41,145 nt of DNA from Verrucomicrobiota bacterium (GTDB lineage: Bacteria; Verrucomicrobiota; Verrucomicrobiia; Opitutales; Opitutaceae), in assembly GCA_947471035.1 (NCBI GenBank), contig CANIWJ010000024.1, positions 1 through 41,145 on the forward strand. Direction: 5' to 3'. The notes below the pieces were generated by a model. That model was given only the letters and a program-made list of their open reading frames with translations. It searched no databases and was not told the origin of the DNA. Below, one piece after another: positions 16,979 through 25,299 of the stretch (the first letter of the stretch is position 1; every line of letters begins with the position of its first letter). Made by a program: the position numbers and the translations under genes.

Positions 16979-17662
16979 ATGTTATCTCCCTCACGGTCGG
17001 CCACGCGCGATTTGTGGGTGTTTAGCGGGTTACTCGCACCGCTGGTAGCGTGGTCGGCATGGGGGCCGAAGGATCGTTTCACCTGGTGGCTGGAAACGGG
17101 GCCGGTTTTCGTCGCGCTGGGTCTGGCTTGGGCGGTGCGCACGCGCTTCGCCCTTTCGCGCCTGCTGCTGGGCTTGCTTTGGCTGCATGCGGTGCTGCTC
17201 CTGGTCGGCGGACACTACACCTACGCGGAGGTGCCGTTGGGCGATTGGGTGCGCGAACTGTGCGGCGGAACGCGCAACAACTACGACAAACTGGGGCATT
17301 TCGCGCAGGGGTTCGGGCCGGCTTTGTTTGTGCGCGAACTGCTGCTGCGCACCTCGCCGCTGGGGAATGAGCAGGGGCGGACCTTGAGTAGATGGGTGGG
17401 CTTTTTAGCCGGAAGCGTGACCTTGGCGTTCAGCGCGGTGTATGAGCTGATCGAGTGGGGAGCGGCGATTTCTAGCGGCGAGGCGGCGGAGGCGTTTCTC
17501 GGCACCCAAGGTTATGTGTGGGATACGCAAAGCGACATGGGCTGGGCGCTGGTGGGGGCGGTCGTGGCGTTGGTGTTTTTCACGCGTTGGCACGACCGGT
17601 CCTTGGCGCGGGTCGGGAGCGACGGCGGGATGCGGCGACCCCGCCCTACAGCAACGGAGTGA
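16979..17662 (+). CDS. DUF2238 (YjdF-like) inner-membrane protein
   Basis: A 227-residue polytopic membrane protein with the DUF2238 pattern: GGHYTYAEVPLGDWVRE, RNNYDKLGHFAQGFGPALFVRE, SAVYELIEWGAAISSGEAAEAFLGTQG and WDTQSDMGWALVGA. About six hydrophobic helices are visible. The molecular function of the family is unknown. It follows fabF by 17 bp and overlaps the convergent cls gene by 17 bp. The C-terminal residues GMRRPRPTATE are encoded by a REP-like hairpin and are unlikely to be ancestral family sequence. Family firm, function unknown. Confidence 0.88.
   Translation: MLSPSRSATRDLWVFSGLLAPLVAWSAWGPKDRFTWWLETGPVFVALGLAWAVRTRFALSRLLLGLLWLHAVLLLVGGHYTYAEVPLGDWVRELCGGTRNNYDKLGHFAQGFGPALFVRELLLRTSPLGNEQGRTLSRWVGFLAGSVTLAFSAVYELIEWGAAISSGEAAEAFLGTQGYVWDTQSDMGWALVGAVVALVFFTRWHDRSLARVGSDGGMRRPRPTATE
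17624..17649 (-). repeat. REP-like hairpin with 5' GTAG at a convergent gene junction
   Basis: Read on the minus strand: GTAG (17649-17646), GGCGGG (17645-17640), a 10-nt centre, then CCCGCC (17629-17624). The GTAG head followed by a palindrome matches the general plan of REP elements. The TAG of this head is the stop codon of cls, and the element also encodes the tail of the DUF2238 protein. It could double as a terminator, but lacks a T-run. Confidence 0.5.
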
Positions 17663-19133
17663 GCAGGCGGCTGAGGTCTTCGGCTAGGTTGGCGGGGAAG
17701 CGGCGGCGCTTCAGGTCACCGAGGTGGAGCTGGCGGGCGTCGCGGGCAAGATTGCCGGCCCAAGCGCGAAGGGTGTGCACGTCGGTCGGGGTGTGGAGGA
17801 CCACGCCGATCTCAAAGTTTACGAAGAGGCTGCGCATATCGACGTTGGCCGAACCAATGAGCGCGAGGCGGTCGTCCACGATAATGGCTTTGGCGTGTAG
17901 CATGCGCGGCTGGTAGGCGAGCACGCGCGCACCGGAACGCACAAGTTGGCGCAGGTAGGGCCGGCGCGCCAGATCAGTGACGGGGTGATTGGAGCGGGCC
18001 GGCAGGATCAGAGTTACGTCACGGCCGGCGCGGGCTTTGACGATCAAGGTGCGGAGCAGCACTTCGTCGGGCAGGAAATAGGGCGTCACAATCCAGATGC
18101 TGTGGGTGGCTTCCTGAATCATCGCCAACATCCCTTCGTAGAGTGGATCGCCGGACACGTCGGGGCCGGACGCGACGACCTGCAACTCGCTGGTTTTTCC
18201 GGGAGCTCCACTGGGCAAGAACGACGCGTCGCTGGTTTCGGTGGCGGGGAGTGGTATCGGGCCCGGCTCCACGGTTCGCCGGGTGGCAAAGGCCCAGTCA
18301 GCGAGAAAGACGTCATCGAGCAGGGCGGCGGCGGGTCCATGAATCACAGCCCCGACATCGGTCCAGCGTTTGCGCCAGGGGAAGGGCCCCATGTATTCTT
18401 CGGCTAGATTGTGGCCGCCTACAATCGCAGTGTTGTGATCGAATATGGCGATTTTACGGTGGTTTCTAAGGTTGGCCGAACCGCGTGAAGAAAGCGGAAT
18501 GACAGGGAGGAATTTAGCTACCTCGCCGCCGGCGGCGCGGAGCGGATCGACGAAGCGACCGCTGGCGAAGAAACAGCCGAGAGCATCCAGTTGCAGTCGC
18601 ACTTTTATGCCGGCACGGGCGCGTTCGGCGAGGAGTTCGACTAGTTGGCGACCGACGCGGTCGCGTCCCAAAATATAGGTGGCGATATGGATGGTATGCC
18701 TGGCGGCGCGGATGCGGCGTTCAAGTTCGGCAAAGGCATCCTCCCCGGTGCCGAGTAAACGCAGCGTGTTGCCACCGACCGGGTCGCCGGCACCGCTGGT
18801 GCGAATGGCTTGGGCAACGGGATCCGCCAAGGTCGCGGCGGAGGCGCGGCTGCCTGGCGGAGACGGCAAGCGGATACGGCGCTTACGGGCGGCCAGACGG
18901 CGGATTTTGCGCCCGCCAAAAAGGAAGAAAAGCGGCACTCCAACATAGGGCAAAAGAACGATAGCCAAGAGCCACGCCAAGGTATTGCCCGGCTGGCGGC
19001 GTTCGCCGGCGAGCCGGGCAAGGGCGAAGAGCACAAGGAGGACGCCGCCCGCAGTGTAGACGTGTGACCATAGGCTGGTAGTCACCACTTCAGTGACAAC
19101 AGGAGCCAGGAGTAACTCGGCGAGGGGCGGCAT
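17646..19133 (-). CDS. cls: Cardiolipin synthase-type phospholipase D
   Basis: A 495-residue member of the cardiolipin synthase family. Two N-terminal helices (about 22-38 and 50-72; WLLAIVLLPYVGVPLFFLFGGRK is the PLDc_N signature) precede two PLD domains. The HKD motifs are HRKIAIFDHNTAIVGGHNL and HAKAIIVDDRLALIGSANVD. It should join phosphatidylglycerol-type lipids into cardiolipin at the inner membrane. Start ATG at 19133. The TAG stop lies in a REP-like GTAG. The upstream gap carries palindrome copy 3 and the tRNA terminator. Confident in the family; the donor and acceptor lipids are assumed. Confidence 0.9.
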   Translation of the reverse strand: MPPLAELLLAPVVTEVVTTSLWSHVYTAGGVLLVLFALARLAGERRQPGNTLAWLLAIVLLPYVGVPLFFLFGGRKIRRLAARKRRIRLPSPPGSRASAATLADPVAQAIRTSGAGDPVGGNTLRLLGTGEDAFAELERRIRAARHTIHIATYILGRDRVGRQLVELLAERARAGIKVRLQLDALGCFFASGRFVDPLRAAGGEVAKFLPVIPLSSRGSANLRNHRKIAIFDHNTAIVGGHNLAEEYMGPFPWRKRWTDVGAVIHGPAAALLDDVFLADWAFATRRTVEPGPIPLPATETSDASFLPSGAPGKTSELQVVASGPDVSGDPLYEGMLAMIQEATHSIWIVTPYFLPDEVLLRTLIVKARAGRDVTLILPARSNHPVTDLARRPYLRQLVRSGARVLAYQPRMLHAKAIIVDDRLALIGSANVDMRSLFVNFEIGVVLHTPTDVHTLRAWAGNLARDARQLHLGDLKRRRFPANLAEDLSRLLTPLL

Positions 19134-19233
19134 GAGAACGAGCTTCAGGCGAATCCAAGACGGCGCAACCGCAAGCGCTTGATTGGATGGGCAGTCTGAA
19201 CGGCACCTTTAGCGAGACACTCGGCAGGGGCAA

Positions 19234-19252
19234 AGTAACCCAATAGGTTACT
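19234..19252. repeat. 19-bp palindrome, copy 3
   Basis: AGTAACCCAATAGGTTACT with spacer CAATA, flanked by gcaa and cga exactly as copy 1. It lies between the tRNA-Tyr terminator and the cls start, 101 bp before the cls ATG. It may act on cls expression or be a mobile/interspersed element; unknown. Confidence 0.85.
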
Positions 19253-19310
19253 CGATGCTGGGGGCTTGGGTGGGATTCGTAAGGGGGAGCGTGCAGCGGA
19301 AGCGGGAAGC

Positions 19311-19340
19311 AAAAAACCCCGGCGTGTGTGCCGGGGTTTT
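19311..19340 (-). terminator. Rho-independent terminator after tRNA-Tyr
   Basis: The stem CCCCGGC (19317-19323) pairs with GCCGGGG (19330-19336) around GTGTGT. On the minus strand it is followed by six T (complement of aaaaaa at 19311-19316), ending the tRNA transcript about 10 nt after the CCA. Four T on the other side could make it weakly bidirectional. Confidence 0.85.
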
Positions 19341-19346
19341 CAGAGG

Positions 19347-19432
19347 TGGTGGTGCGAGCCGGATTCGAACCAGCGAACAGCAAGCTGAATTGATTTACAG
19401 TCAACGTCCTTTAGCCACTTGGATATCGCACC
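19347..19432 (-). tRNA. tRNA-Tyr (GTA)
   Basis: The minus strand folds as a class II tRNA. The 5' acceptor GGTGCGA pairs with TCGCACC, followed by discriminator A and an encoded CCA. The anticodon loop CTGTAAA sits in a GTTGA/TCAAT stem, giving anticodon GTA. A long variable arm (around TCAGCTTGCTG) and the T-loop TTCGAATC are clear. Length is 86 nt with CCA. It lies 60 bp downstream of radC and is followed by a strong terminator. Confidence 0.97.
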
Positions 19433-19492
19433 AAAACGGGGACGCGGAACTTCGCGACGGGCGCGGGCGAGTTCAAGGAGTTTTTTTACTTC

Positions 19493-20248
19493 TCAGCCAA
19501 TAAGACCCGAAGCGCGGAAACTATAATAGCCCAGCCCAAGGGGATCGGCCGTGGGATCGCCAAGGATAAGGTGATCGAGGAAATGGACATCTAGTGGCTG
19601 GGCCGCCTCTTTGAGCCGCCGGGTGATTTTGAAGTCGGCCGCACTGGGGGCGGGGTCGCCACTGGGGTGATTGTGGGCAATAACGAAGGAACTGGCACCC
19701 TCGCGCACGACTTCGCGCAATACCTCGGTGTTTCGGACCAAGGTCTGCGCCGAAGTGCCGGAAGTGAGTTCGGTGCAACGGATCAGGCGGTTGCGGATGT
19801 TGAGGGAGAGCACCCAGCATTTTTCGACTTCAAGGCCGAAGGCGCGGGAACGCATGAACGCATAGGTGCCGTCGGGGTCAGTCAACTCGGGCGTGGCACT
19901 GCGGTCGGCCCCGAGCACGCGGCGGACAATTTCCATCACGGTGCAGAGTTGGAGGGCCTTAACCCGGCCGATGCCTTTGAGTCGGCAAAACTCCGCTTCG
20001 CGCCAACGGGTCAGCGCGTGAAGGGAGCCGGCGTCGGCGAGCAAGCGGGCGGCCAGGCTCATGACGTCGTGGCCGCGGGTGCCGCTGCGTAGAAGCAGCG
20101 CGAGCAGCTCGGCATCGCCAAGCGTGCCGACGCCGTGGCGCAGGGCGCGTTCTTGGGGACGATCAGACTCAGCCAAGGCGAGCAGGCGGTTGGCCGGGGC
20201 AGGGGTGACGGAGTAGGGCCGGGCAGCGGGCGGAGGGTCTTCGCTCAT
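19493..20248 (-). CDS. radC: RadC family JAMM-domain protein
   Basis: A 251-residue RadC protein. An N-terminal helix-hairpin-helix region (about 30-110, with LKGIGRVKALQL) precedes the RadC/JAMM domain with the metal motif HNHPSGDPAPSAAD and a conserved upstream Glu in the RNTEVLREVV region. Despite its name the family has no established repair role. The ATG at 20248 gives MSEDPPPAARPYSV; the longer frame upstream runs through the accA terminator. It follows accA on the same strand after 83 bp and precedes tRNA-Tyr. Confidence 0.93.
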   Translation of the reverse strand: MSEDPPPAARPYSVTPAPANRLLALAESDRPQERALRHGVGTLGDAELLALLLRSGTRGHDVMSLAARLLADAGSLHALTRWREAEFCRLKGIGRVKALQLCTVMEIVRRVLGADRSATPELTDPDGTYAFMRSRAFGLEVEKCWVLSLNIRNRLIRCTELTSGTSAQTLVRNTEVLREVVREGASSFVIAHNHPSGDPAPSAADFKITRRLKEAAQPLDVHFLDHLILGDPTADPLGLGYYSFRASGLIG

Positions 20249-20289
20249 CGGTGACGGGTGAGGCGCTAAGCAGGAGAACGTTGGGCAAG

Positions 20290-20317
20290 AAAAACGCCGC
20301 CCGTTGCGGGGCGGCGT
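20290..20317 (-). terminator. Rho-independent terminator after accA
   Basis: ACGCCGCCC (20294-20302) pairs with GGGCGGCGT (20309-20317) around GTTGCG. On the minus strand the stem is followed by TTTTT (complement of aaaa and neighbours at 20290-20294). It separates accA from radC. Confidence 0.85.
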
Positions 20318-20331
20318 GAGGTGAGCTGGAA

Positions 20332-21312
20332 TCAGGCGTGGACCGCGCCGTCTTCCTGGTAAACGCCTAGGTGGCGGTAACGCTCGTAACGCGCATCGAG
20401 CAGTTTGGTTATAGAGAGGGATTTGAGGTCGTTGAGGTGTTTCAGGATCGAAGACTTCAACGCGGTGGCGGACTGGGTGGGGTCGTTGTGCGCGCCGCCG
20501 AAGGGTTCGGCGATCACTTCGTCCACCACGCCAAGTTTCTCCAGCACGTCGGCGTTGAGTTTCAGAGCGGCGGCGGCCTTGGGGGCGGCGGCGGGGTCTT
20601 TCCAAAGGATGGCGGCGCAGCCTTCGGGGGAGATCACGGAGTAGTAACTGTTGTCAAAGATGAGGACGCGGTCAGTGACGCCGATGCCGAGCGCGCCGCC
20701 GGAACCGCCTTCGCCGACCACGATGGAGATGGTGGGGGTCTTGAGGAGGGTCATCTCGCGCAGGTTGACCGCGATGGCTTCGGAGACGTGGCGCTCTTCG
20801 GAGCCGAGGCCGGGATAGGCTCCGGGGGTGTCGATAAAGGTGAGGACGGGCAGGCCGAATTTTTCGGCGAGTTTCATCAGGCGGAGGGCCTTGCGGTAGC
20901 CTTCGGGCTGAGGCATGCCGAAGTTGCGGGCGATTTTCTCCTTGGTCTCGCGGCCTTTTTGCTGGGCGATGATCATCACGGCTTTGCCATCAAGGAAGGC
21001 GGTTCCGCCGATGAGGGCGCGGTCGTCGTTGAACTGGCGGTCGCCGTGGAGCTCTTGGAAACCGGTGCAGAGGAGCTCGACGTAATCTAGGGCATAGGGG
21101 CGCTTGGGGTGGCGGGCGATTTGCACACGCTGCCAGGGGGTGAGGCTCGAATAGATTTCGCGCTGGGTGGCGGCGATTTTCTTTTCAATGCCGGCAATCT
21201 CTTTGCCGAGGTCGAGGTTGTTCTCGAGCGATTGCTGGCGGAGTTGCTCGAGCTGGAGGCTGAGGTCGCGCAGTGGTTTCTCAAACTCGAGCGTGTAAGT
21301 AGGTGCTTCCAT
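20332..21312 (-). CDS. accA: Acetyl-CoA carboxylase carboxyltransferase subunit alpha
   Basis: A 326-residue AccA. The N-terminal coiled region (LRDLSLQLEQLRQQSLENN) is typical, then ARHPKRPYALDYVELLCTGFQELHGDR and the crotonase-like core with FIDTPGAYPGLGSEERHVSEAIA and VVGEGGSGGALGIGV. With AccD (not in the window) it transfers carboxyl from biotin to acetyl-CoA to make malonyl-CoA, feeding FabF-type elongation. The ATG at 21312 lacks a Shine-Dalgarno motif. It is divergent from the methyltransferase gene over 197 bp, in which I see no gene. Confidence 0.97.
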   Translation of the reverse strand: MEAPTYTLEFEKPLRDLSLQLEQLRQQSLENNLDLGKEIAGIEKKIAATQREIYSSLTPWQRVQIARHPKRPYALDYVELLCTGFQELHGDRQFNDDRALIGGTAFLDGKAVMIIAQQKGRETKEKIARNFGMPQPEGYRKALRLMKLAEKFGLPVLTFIDTPGAYPGLGSEERHVSEAIAVNLREMTLLKTPTISIVVGEGGSGGALGIGVTDRVLIFDNSYYSVISPEGCAAILWKDPAAAPKAAAALKLNADVLEKLGVVDEVIAEPFGGAHNDPTQSATALKSSILKHLNDLKSLSITKLLDARYERYRHLGVYQEDGAVHA

Positions 21313-21509
21313 GAAGGATTGGGCTGGGAAAACGGCGCAGGCTGAGGAGCGAAAGCTGGCCTGTCAACGGGTAGGAAAAGGCGAGGGGACGAGGGTGAGC
21401 GAACCAAATGACGGCTGGGGCGGCGGTTTGGGGCGTAAAAATTATCGGTGGAGAAAAACGTCGCGCGGGCGCGGCGTTTGCGGCTTCACGGTGGGTTTTA
21501 ATTTTTACG

Positions 21510-22829
21510 ATGACTCGCGAACCCGCCGATTCCGCCGCCCCTGTTTCCGATGCTACCGCCGCTGCGGACGACGAAGGATTTTATTCGCCCACGCCGGCTC
21601 CGGCGCCGGGTGGTGGCCGGCAATTACCCCCTCCGGTTCCGCCAGCGGAGCGCGCCCGGCCCTGGGCGCAGCTCAAATACTTCACTTTTCAGCCCGCGAT
21701 TTTTCCGCGTCTGATGGGCGACGTTTCCTCCGATGCGCGGCCCGGCGACTTGGTGACGGTTTATGACAAGGGCGGCCAGCCGCTCGGTATCGGTATCTTC
21801 AACCCACGCGCCAAGATGGTGTTGCGCGTCGTTGCGCACGGCGCGGATGCTTTGCTGGGCGAGGCCTATTTCGCGATCGCCATCCGTCGCGCGGTCGCGC
21901 TGCGGCGGGATATTTTCAAGTTCGATGCCACGACTGACGCCTACCGTTTGATTAACTCGGATGGTGACGGGTTGTCCGGTCTGATCGTGGATCGCTACGG
22001 CGACACGCTGCTCTGCGAGGTAACAAGTTTCGGCATGGCGCGGCGTTTGCCGGAGTGGTTGCCGCTGCTGCATGAGCTGGCGGGAACGAAGTTCGCCCGC
22101 GTGCACGTGGACCATGACTTGGGGTCGCTCGAAGGCATTAAGCCGAGCTGGTTCAACGAGACCAATGCCGCCGCGCCGGACAAAGTGAAAATCCGCGAGT
22201 ATGGCATTCGCTACGAGGTGGATTTCGCCGAGGGACACAAAACCGGGTTTTTCTGCGACCAGCGCGAGAACCGCCGCATGTTGGCCAAATTCACCAAGGG
22301 CGCACGGGTGCTCGATCTGTGCTGCTACACGGCGGGGTTTTCGCTCAACGCGAAGATCACCGGCGAGGCCGAGGACGTGACGGCGGTCGATCTCGACGAG
22401 GCCGCGCTGGCTCAGGCTAAGCGCAACGCCAACCTCAACCAGGCGCGGATCAAATTCGTGCACACCGATGCCTTCGCCTATGCCCGCCAGATGGCGACCA
22501 ACGGGGAAAAATGGGACGTCGTGGTGCTCGATCCGCCTAAGCTGATTTTCACCCGCGAGGCGGCGGGCAACGCCGAGGGGCGGCGCAAATACGAGGACCT
22601 TAATCAACTCGCGCTCTCATTAGTAAAGCCGGGTGGTGTGTTCGTGACCTGCTCCTGCTCCGGACTGCTGAGTCTGGAGGATTTCGAGGAACACGTGATC
22701 AAGGGCGCGCACCGTCTCAACCGACGCCTGCAATTCATCGAGCGCACCGGGCCGGGCGCGGATCACCCGGTTTACTCGAACTGCTTGGAGAGTCGTTACC
22801 TCAAGCTGCTTTGGGCGCGGGTTTGGTGA
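21510..22829 (+). CDS. RlmI-type class I SAM-dependent rRNA methyltransferase
   Basis: A 439-residue protein of the RlmI/RlmK family. After a Pro/Ala-rich N-terminal extension of about 50 residues comes a PUA-like domain (FQPAIFPRLMGDVSSDARPGDLVTVYD), a linker with DGDGLSGLIVDRYGD, and a Rossmann methyltransferase domain. Motif I is VLDLCCYTAGFSLNA, and the catalytic region is VVLDPPKLIF with a downstream TCSCSG. It probably makes m5C in 23S rRNA. The start chosen (MTREPADSAAP) is the first ATG after an AT-rich patch; a longer frame exists upstream. It overlaps the convergent rnr by 29 bp. Confidence 0.9.
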   Translation: MTREPADSAAPVSDATAAADDEGFYSPTPAPAPGGGRQLPPPVPPAERARPWAQLKYFTFQPAIFPRLMGDVSSDARPGDLVTVYDKGGQPLGIGIFNPRAKMVLRVVAHGADALLGEAYFAIAIRRAVALRRDIFKFDATTDAYRLINSDGDGLSGLIVDRYGDTLLCEVTSFGMARRLPEWLPLLHELAGTKFARVHVDHDLGSLEGIKPSWFNETNAAAPDKVKIREYGIRYEVDFAEGHKTGFFCDQRENRRMLAKFTKGARVLDLCCYTAGFSLNAKITGEAEDVTAVDLDEAALAQAKRNANLNQARIKFVHTDAFAYARQMATNGEKWDVVVLDPPKLIFTREAAGNAEGRRKYEDLNQLALSLVKPGGVFVTCSCSGLLSLEDFEEHVIKGAHRLNRRLQFIERTGPGADHPVYSNCLESRYLKLLWARVW

Positions 22830-25179
22830 TCACGGGGCGGAAATCCATCAGGCGTTTAACGCGGTCCACCTTGTGGACGTTGACCTGGATTTTGGTCCCG
22901 GTGGCGTAGCGTTTCTTGGTTTTGCGTCCGACCAGCGCGGAGCCGTCCGGGGTGGCGGCGTAGTAGTCGTCTTGCAGGGCTGAGCCGGGCACGAAGCCGA
23001 AGGTCATGGATTCGGTCAGCTCGATGAAAAAGCCGTTGGCGCGGACCTCGGTGATGACGGCTTCGAAGGCGGTGGGCGTTTTCTTGAGCAGCTCGCGCTC
23101 AAAAAACTCCAGGAGTTTGATCTTCACGCTCTCGCGCTCGGCCTCGGCGGAGTTGATTTCGGTAAGGCTGAGGTGTTCGCCCATTTCCTGCGCCTTGGCG
23201 GCGGTGTAGGGGAGTTTCACCTTGGCGTTGATGCGCGTGGTGGTGGTGGTGCCGTCGCCGACCACCATCGAACCCTGGCGGGCGAGGAAGGCGGCGAGCA
23301 CGCGGTGGACGACCAGATCGCTGTAACGGCGGATCGGTGACGTGAAGTGGGTGTAGTCCTTTTTATGCAGGCCGAAATGGCCGTCGGCGGTGGAGCGGTA
23401 GGCGGCTTTGCGCAGGCTGCGGAGGAGCTGCGTGCGCAGGGTGTAGCCTTGCGGGTGGTCGGCGAGCAGCTTGAGCAGGCGCACAAGTTCCTTGCGCTCG
23501 GAGAGGTCGCTGACGCGGATGCCGTGGGTGGCGAGTTGCTGGCGGAGTTCGTCGAGCTTTTCGCCGTCCGGGTCGTCGTGGACGCGGTAGATGGAGGGCA
23601 TCTTTTCGCGGCGGGTGAGGCGGGCGAGGGCCTCGTTGGCGGCTAGCATGAACTCCTCGATGAGCTGGTGGCTTTCGTCGTGTTCGATGCGTTCGAGGCG
23701 GTCGGCGTAACCTTCGGCGTCCACGAAGACCTTGGTCTCGGGCATGTCGAGGTCGAGCGAGCCGGCGGCCATGCGTTCACGGCGCAGGCGGGAAGCGAGT
23801 TGCCAGAGTTGGCGCACCCAGCCTTGCAGGGCGGTGAGTTCGGAGTCGGCGAGCGAGGCGAGGGCGCGGCCGGTGGAGCCGGTCTGGTGTTTGGGCGGGA
23901 GGGGCAGGGCGCGGATGGCGTCGAGCGAATCGGTGAAGAGCAGGGCGTAGGCCTGTTTGTAGGTGAGGCGCTTGTAGCTGCGGATGACGGTGTCGGCGTA
24001 GCTGGTGTCGGCCTCGATGAGGCGGCCCTTGGCGTCGAAGTTGAGAAAAGCCGCTTTGCAGAGCCGGTCCTGGGCTTCGACGAGGGAGCAGAGGCCGTTG
24101 GACAACTTCTCCGGCAGCATGGGCACGACGGTGCCGACGAGGTAGGTGGAGTTGCCGCGCTTGAGAGCTTCGCGGTCGAGAGCGGTGCCGGGCTTCACAT
24201 AGGCGGAGACGTCGGCGATGTGCACGCCCACGCGCAGTCCGCCGTCGGGCAGGGGTTCGAGCGAGAGGGCGTCGTCAAAGTCCTTGGCGTCGTCGGGGTC
24301 GATGGTGAAAACGGGACTCTGGCGGTAATCGAGGCGGCCCTTGAGTTGCTCGAGTTGGACGGTGTCGGCGAGCGAGGCGACCTCGCGCTCGACCTCGGGC
24401 GGGAAGGCGGGGTCGAGGTTGTATTTTCGATACACGCCGAGGAGCTCGGCGCGGGGCTCAAAAGTCTTGCCGAGGACGTCGGTGAGCACGCCTCGCAGGG
24501 GTTTGCGGGGGTCGTCCCAGGGTTCGAGGGCGGCGACGACTTTATCGTCGAGCTTGGGCGTGGGTTTTAGGCGGGTGAGGGCGGGGTCGGTGACGAAGAC
24601 TTCGAGCGGGAAACGTGGGTCGTCGGCGAGGACCACGTATTGGGTGCGGACCTTGGCGAGGCGGCCCACGACCTCGGTGCGGGCGCGCTGGACGATGCGG
24701 CGGACCCGGCCGCGGGGTTCGGAGTTGCGCGAGTCGCCGGGGGAAAAACGTCGACCGCGCAGGGAGGCATCGAGCTGCACGACGACGGTATCGCCGGGGA
24801 GGGCGGTGAGGGTGTCGCCGGGGCCGATCTGGATGTCGTCGGGGCGGGGTGTATCGGAGTCGGCGTCTGGATCGGCGGCGGGAACGACGTAGGCGGAACC
24901 GCCGGCGCGGAACTGGATGCGACCGGTGATTTCGGAGTCGGCCTCTGGCACCGCAGGGGAGGCGGGAGTGGAACGGGCGGCAGCTTTACGGGGCGGCAGG
25001 GCGTAGCGATCACCCTGGATTTGCACGACCTCGCCTTGCGAGAGGAGCAGGCGTAGCTCGTGTAGGAAACGGGAGCGGAGTTTGGGCGGGAGTTTAAGGG
25101 CGCGAAAGATCGCGGCGTCGTTCACCGGGCGGTAGTCGGGGGCCTGCAGGATTTCGAGAATCGGGGCGCGAAAAGTCAT
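22801..25179 (-). CDS. rnr: Ribonuclease R (RNB exoribonuclease)
   Basis: A 792-residue RNase R/VacB. An N-terminal winged-helix-like region (about 1-65), cold-shock OB domains (about 85-250), the RNB catalytic domain with DPDDAKDFDDALSL near residue 290 and HIADVSAYVKPG, and a C-terminal S1 domain are present. It degrades structured RNA 3' to 5', acting in mRNA decay and rRNA quality control. The start chosen is ATG 25179 (MTFRAPILEILQAP); the longer frame upstream is antisense to glgA. The last 29 bp overlap the convergent rlmI-type gene. The basic tail seen in enteric RNase R is short here (KPAPKAA). Confidence 0.94.
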   Translation of the reverse strand: MTFRAPILEILQAPDYRPVNDAAIFRALKLPPKLRSRFLHELRLLLSQGEVVQIQGDRYALPPRKAAARSTPASPAVPEADSEITGRIQFRAGGSAYVVPAADPDADSDTPRPDDIQIGPGDTLTALPGDTVVVQLDASLRGRRFSPGDSRNSEPRGRVRRIVQRARTEVVGRLAKVRTQYVVLADDPRFPLEVFVTDPALTRLKPTPKLDDKVVAALEPWDDPRKPLRGVLTDVLGKTFEPRAELLGVYRKYNLDPAFPPEVEREVASLADTVQLEQLKGRLDYRQSPVFTIDPDDAKDFDDALSLEPLPDGGLRVGVHIADVSAYVKPGTALDREALKRGNSTYLVGTVVPMLPEKLSNGLCSLVEAQDRLCKAAFLNFDAKGRLIEADTSYADTVIRSYKRLTYKQAYALLFTDSLDAIRALPLPPKHQTGSTGRALASLADSELTALQGWVRQLWQLASRLRRERMAAGSLDLDMPETKVFVDAEGYADRLERIEHDESHQLIEEFMLAANEALARLTRREKMPSIYRVHDDPDGEKLDELRQQLATHGIRVSDLSERKELVRLLKLLADHPQGYTLRTQLLRSLRKAAYRSTADGHFGLHKKDYTHFTSPIRRYSDLVVHRVLAAFLARQGSMVVGDGTTTTTRINAKVKLPYTAAKAQEMGEHLSLTEINSAEAERESVKIKLLEFFERELLKKTPTAFEAVITEVRANGFFIELTESMTFGFVPGSALQDDYYAATPDGSALVGRKTKKRYATGTKIQVNVHKVDRVKRLMDFRPVITKPAPKAA

Positions 25180-25299
25180 CGTGGTTTTAAGGGAAGTGGC
25201 GCGGCAGACCGCGAAAAGGCAACCGAGGCGAGGCAAATGGTGAATCAGTCCCGTGTTTTTTGTAGTGTAAAGCATGGTCTGGCCCGCAAAGTCATCGCG

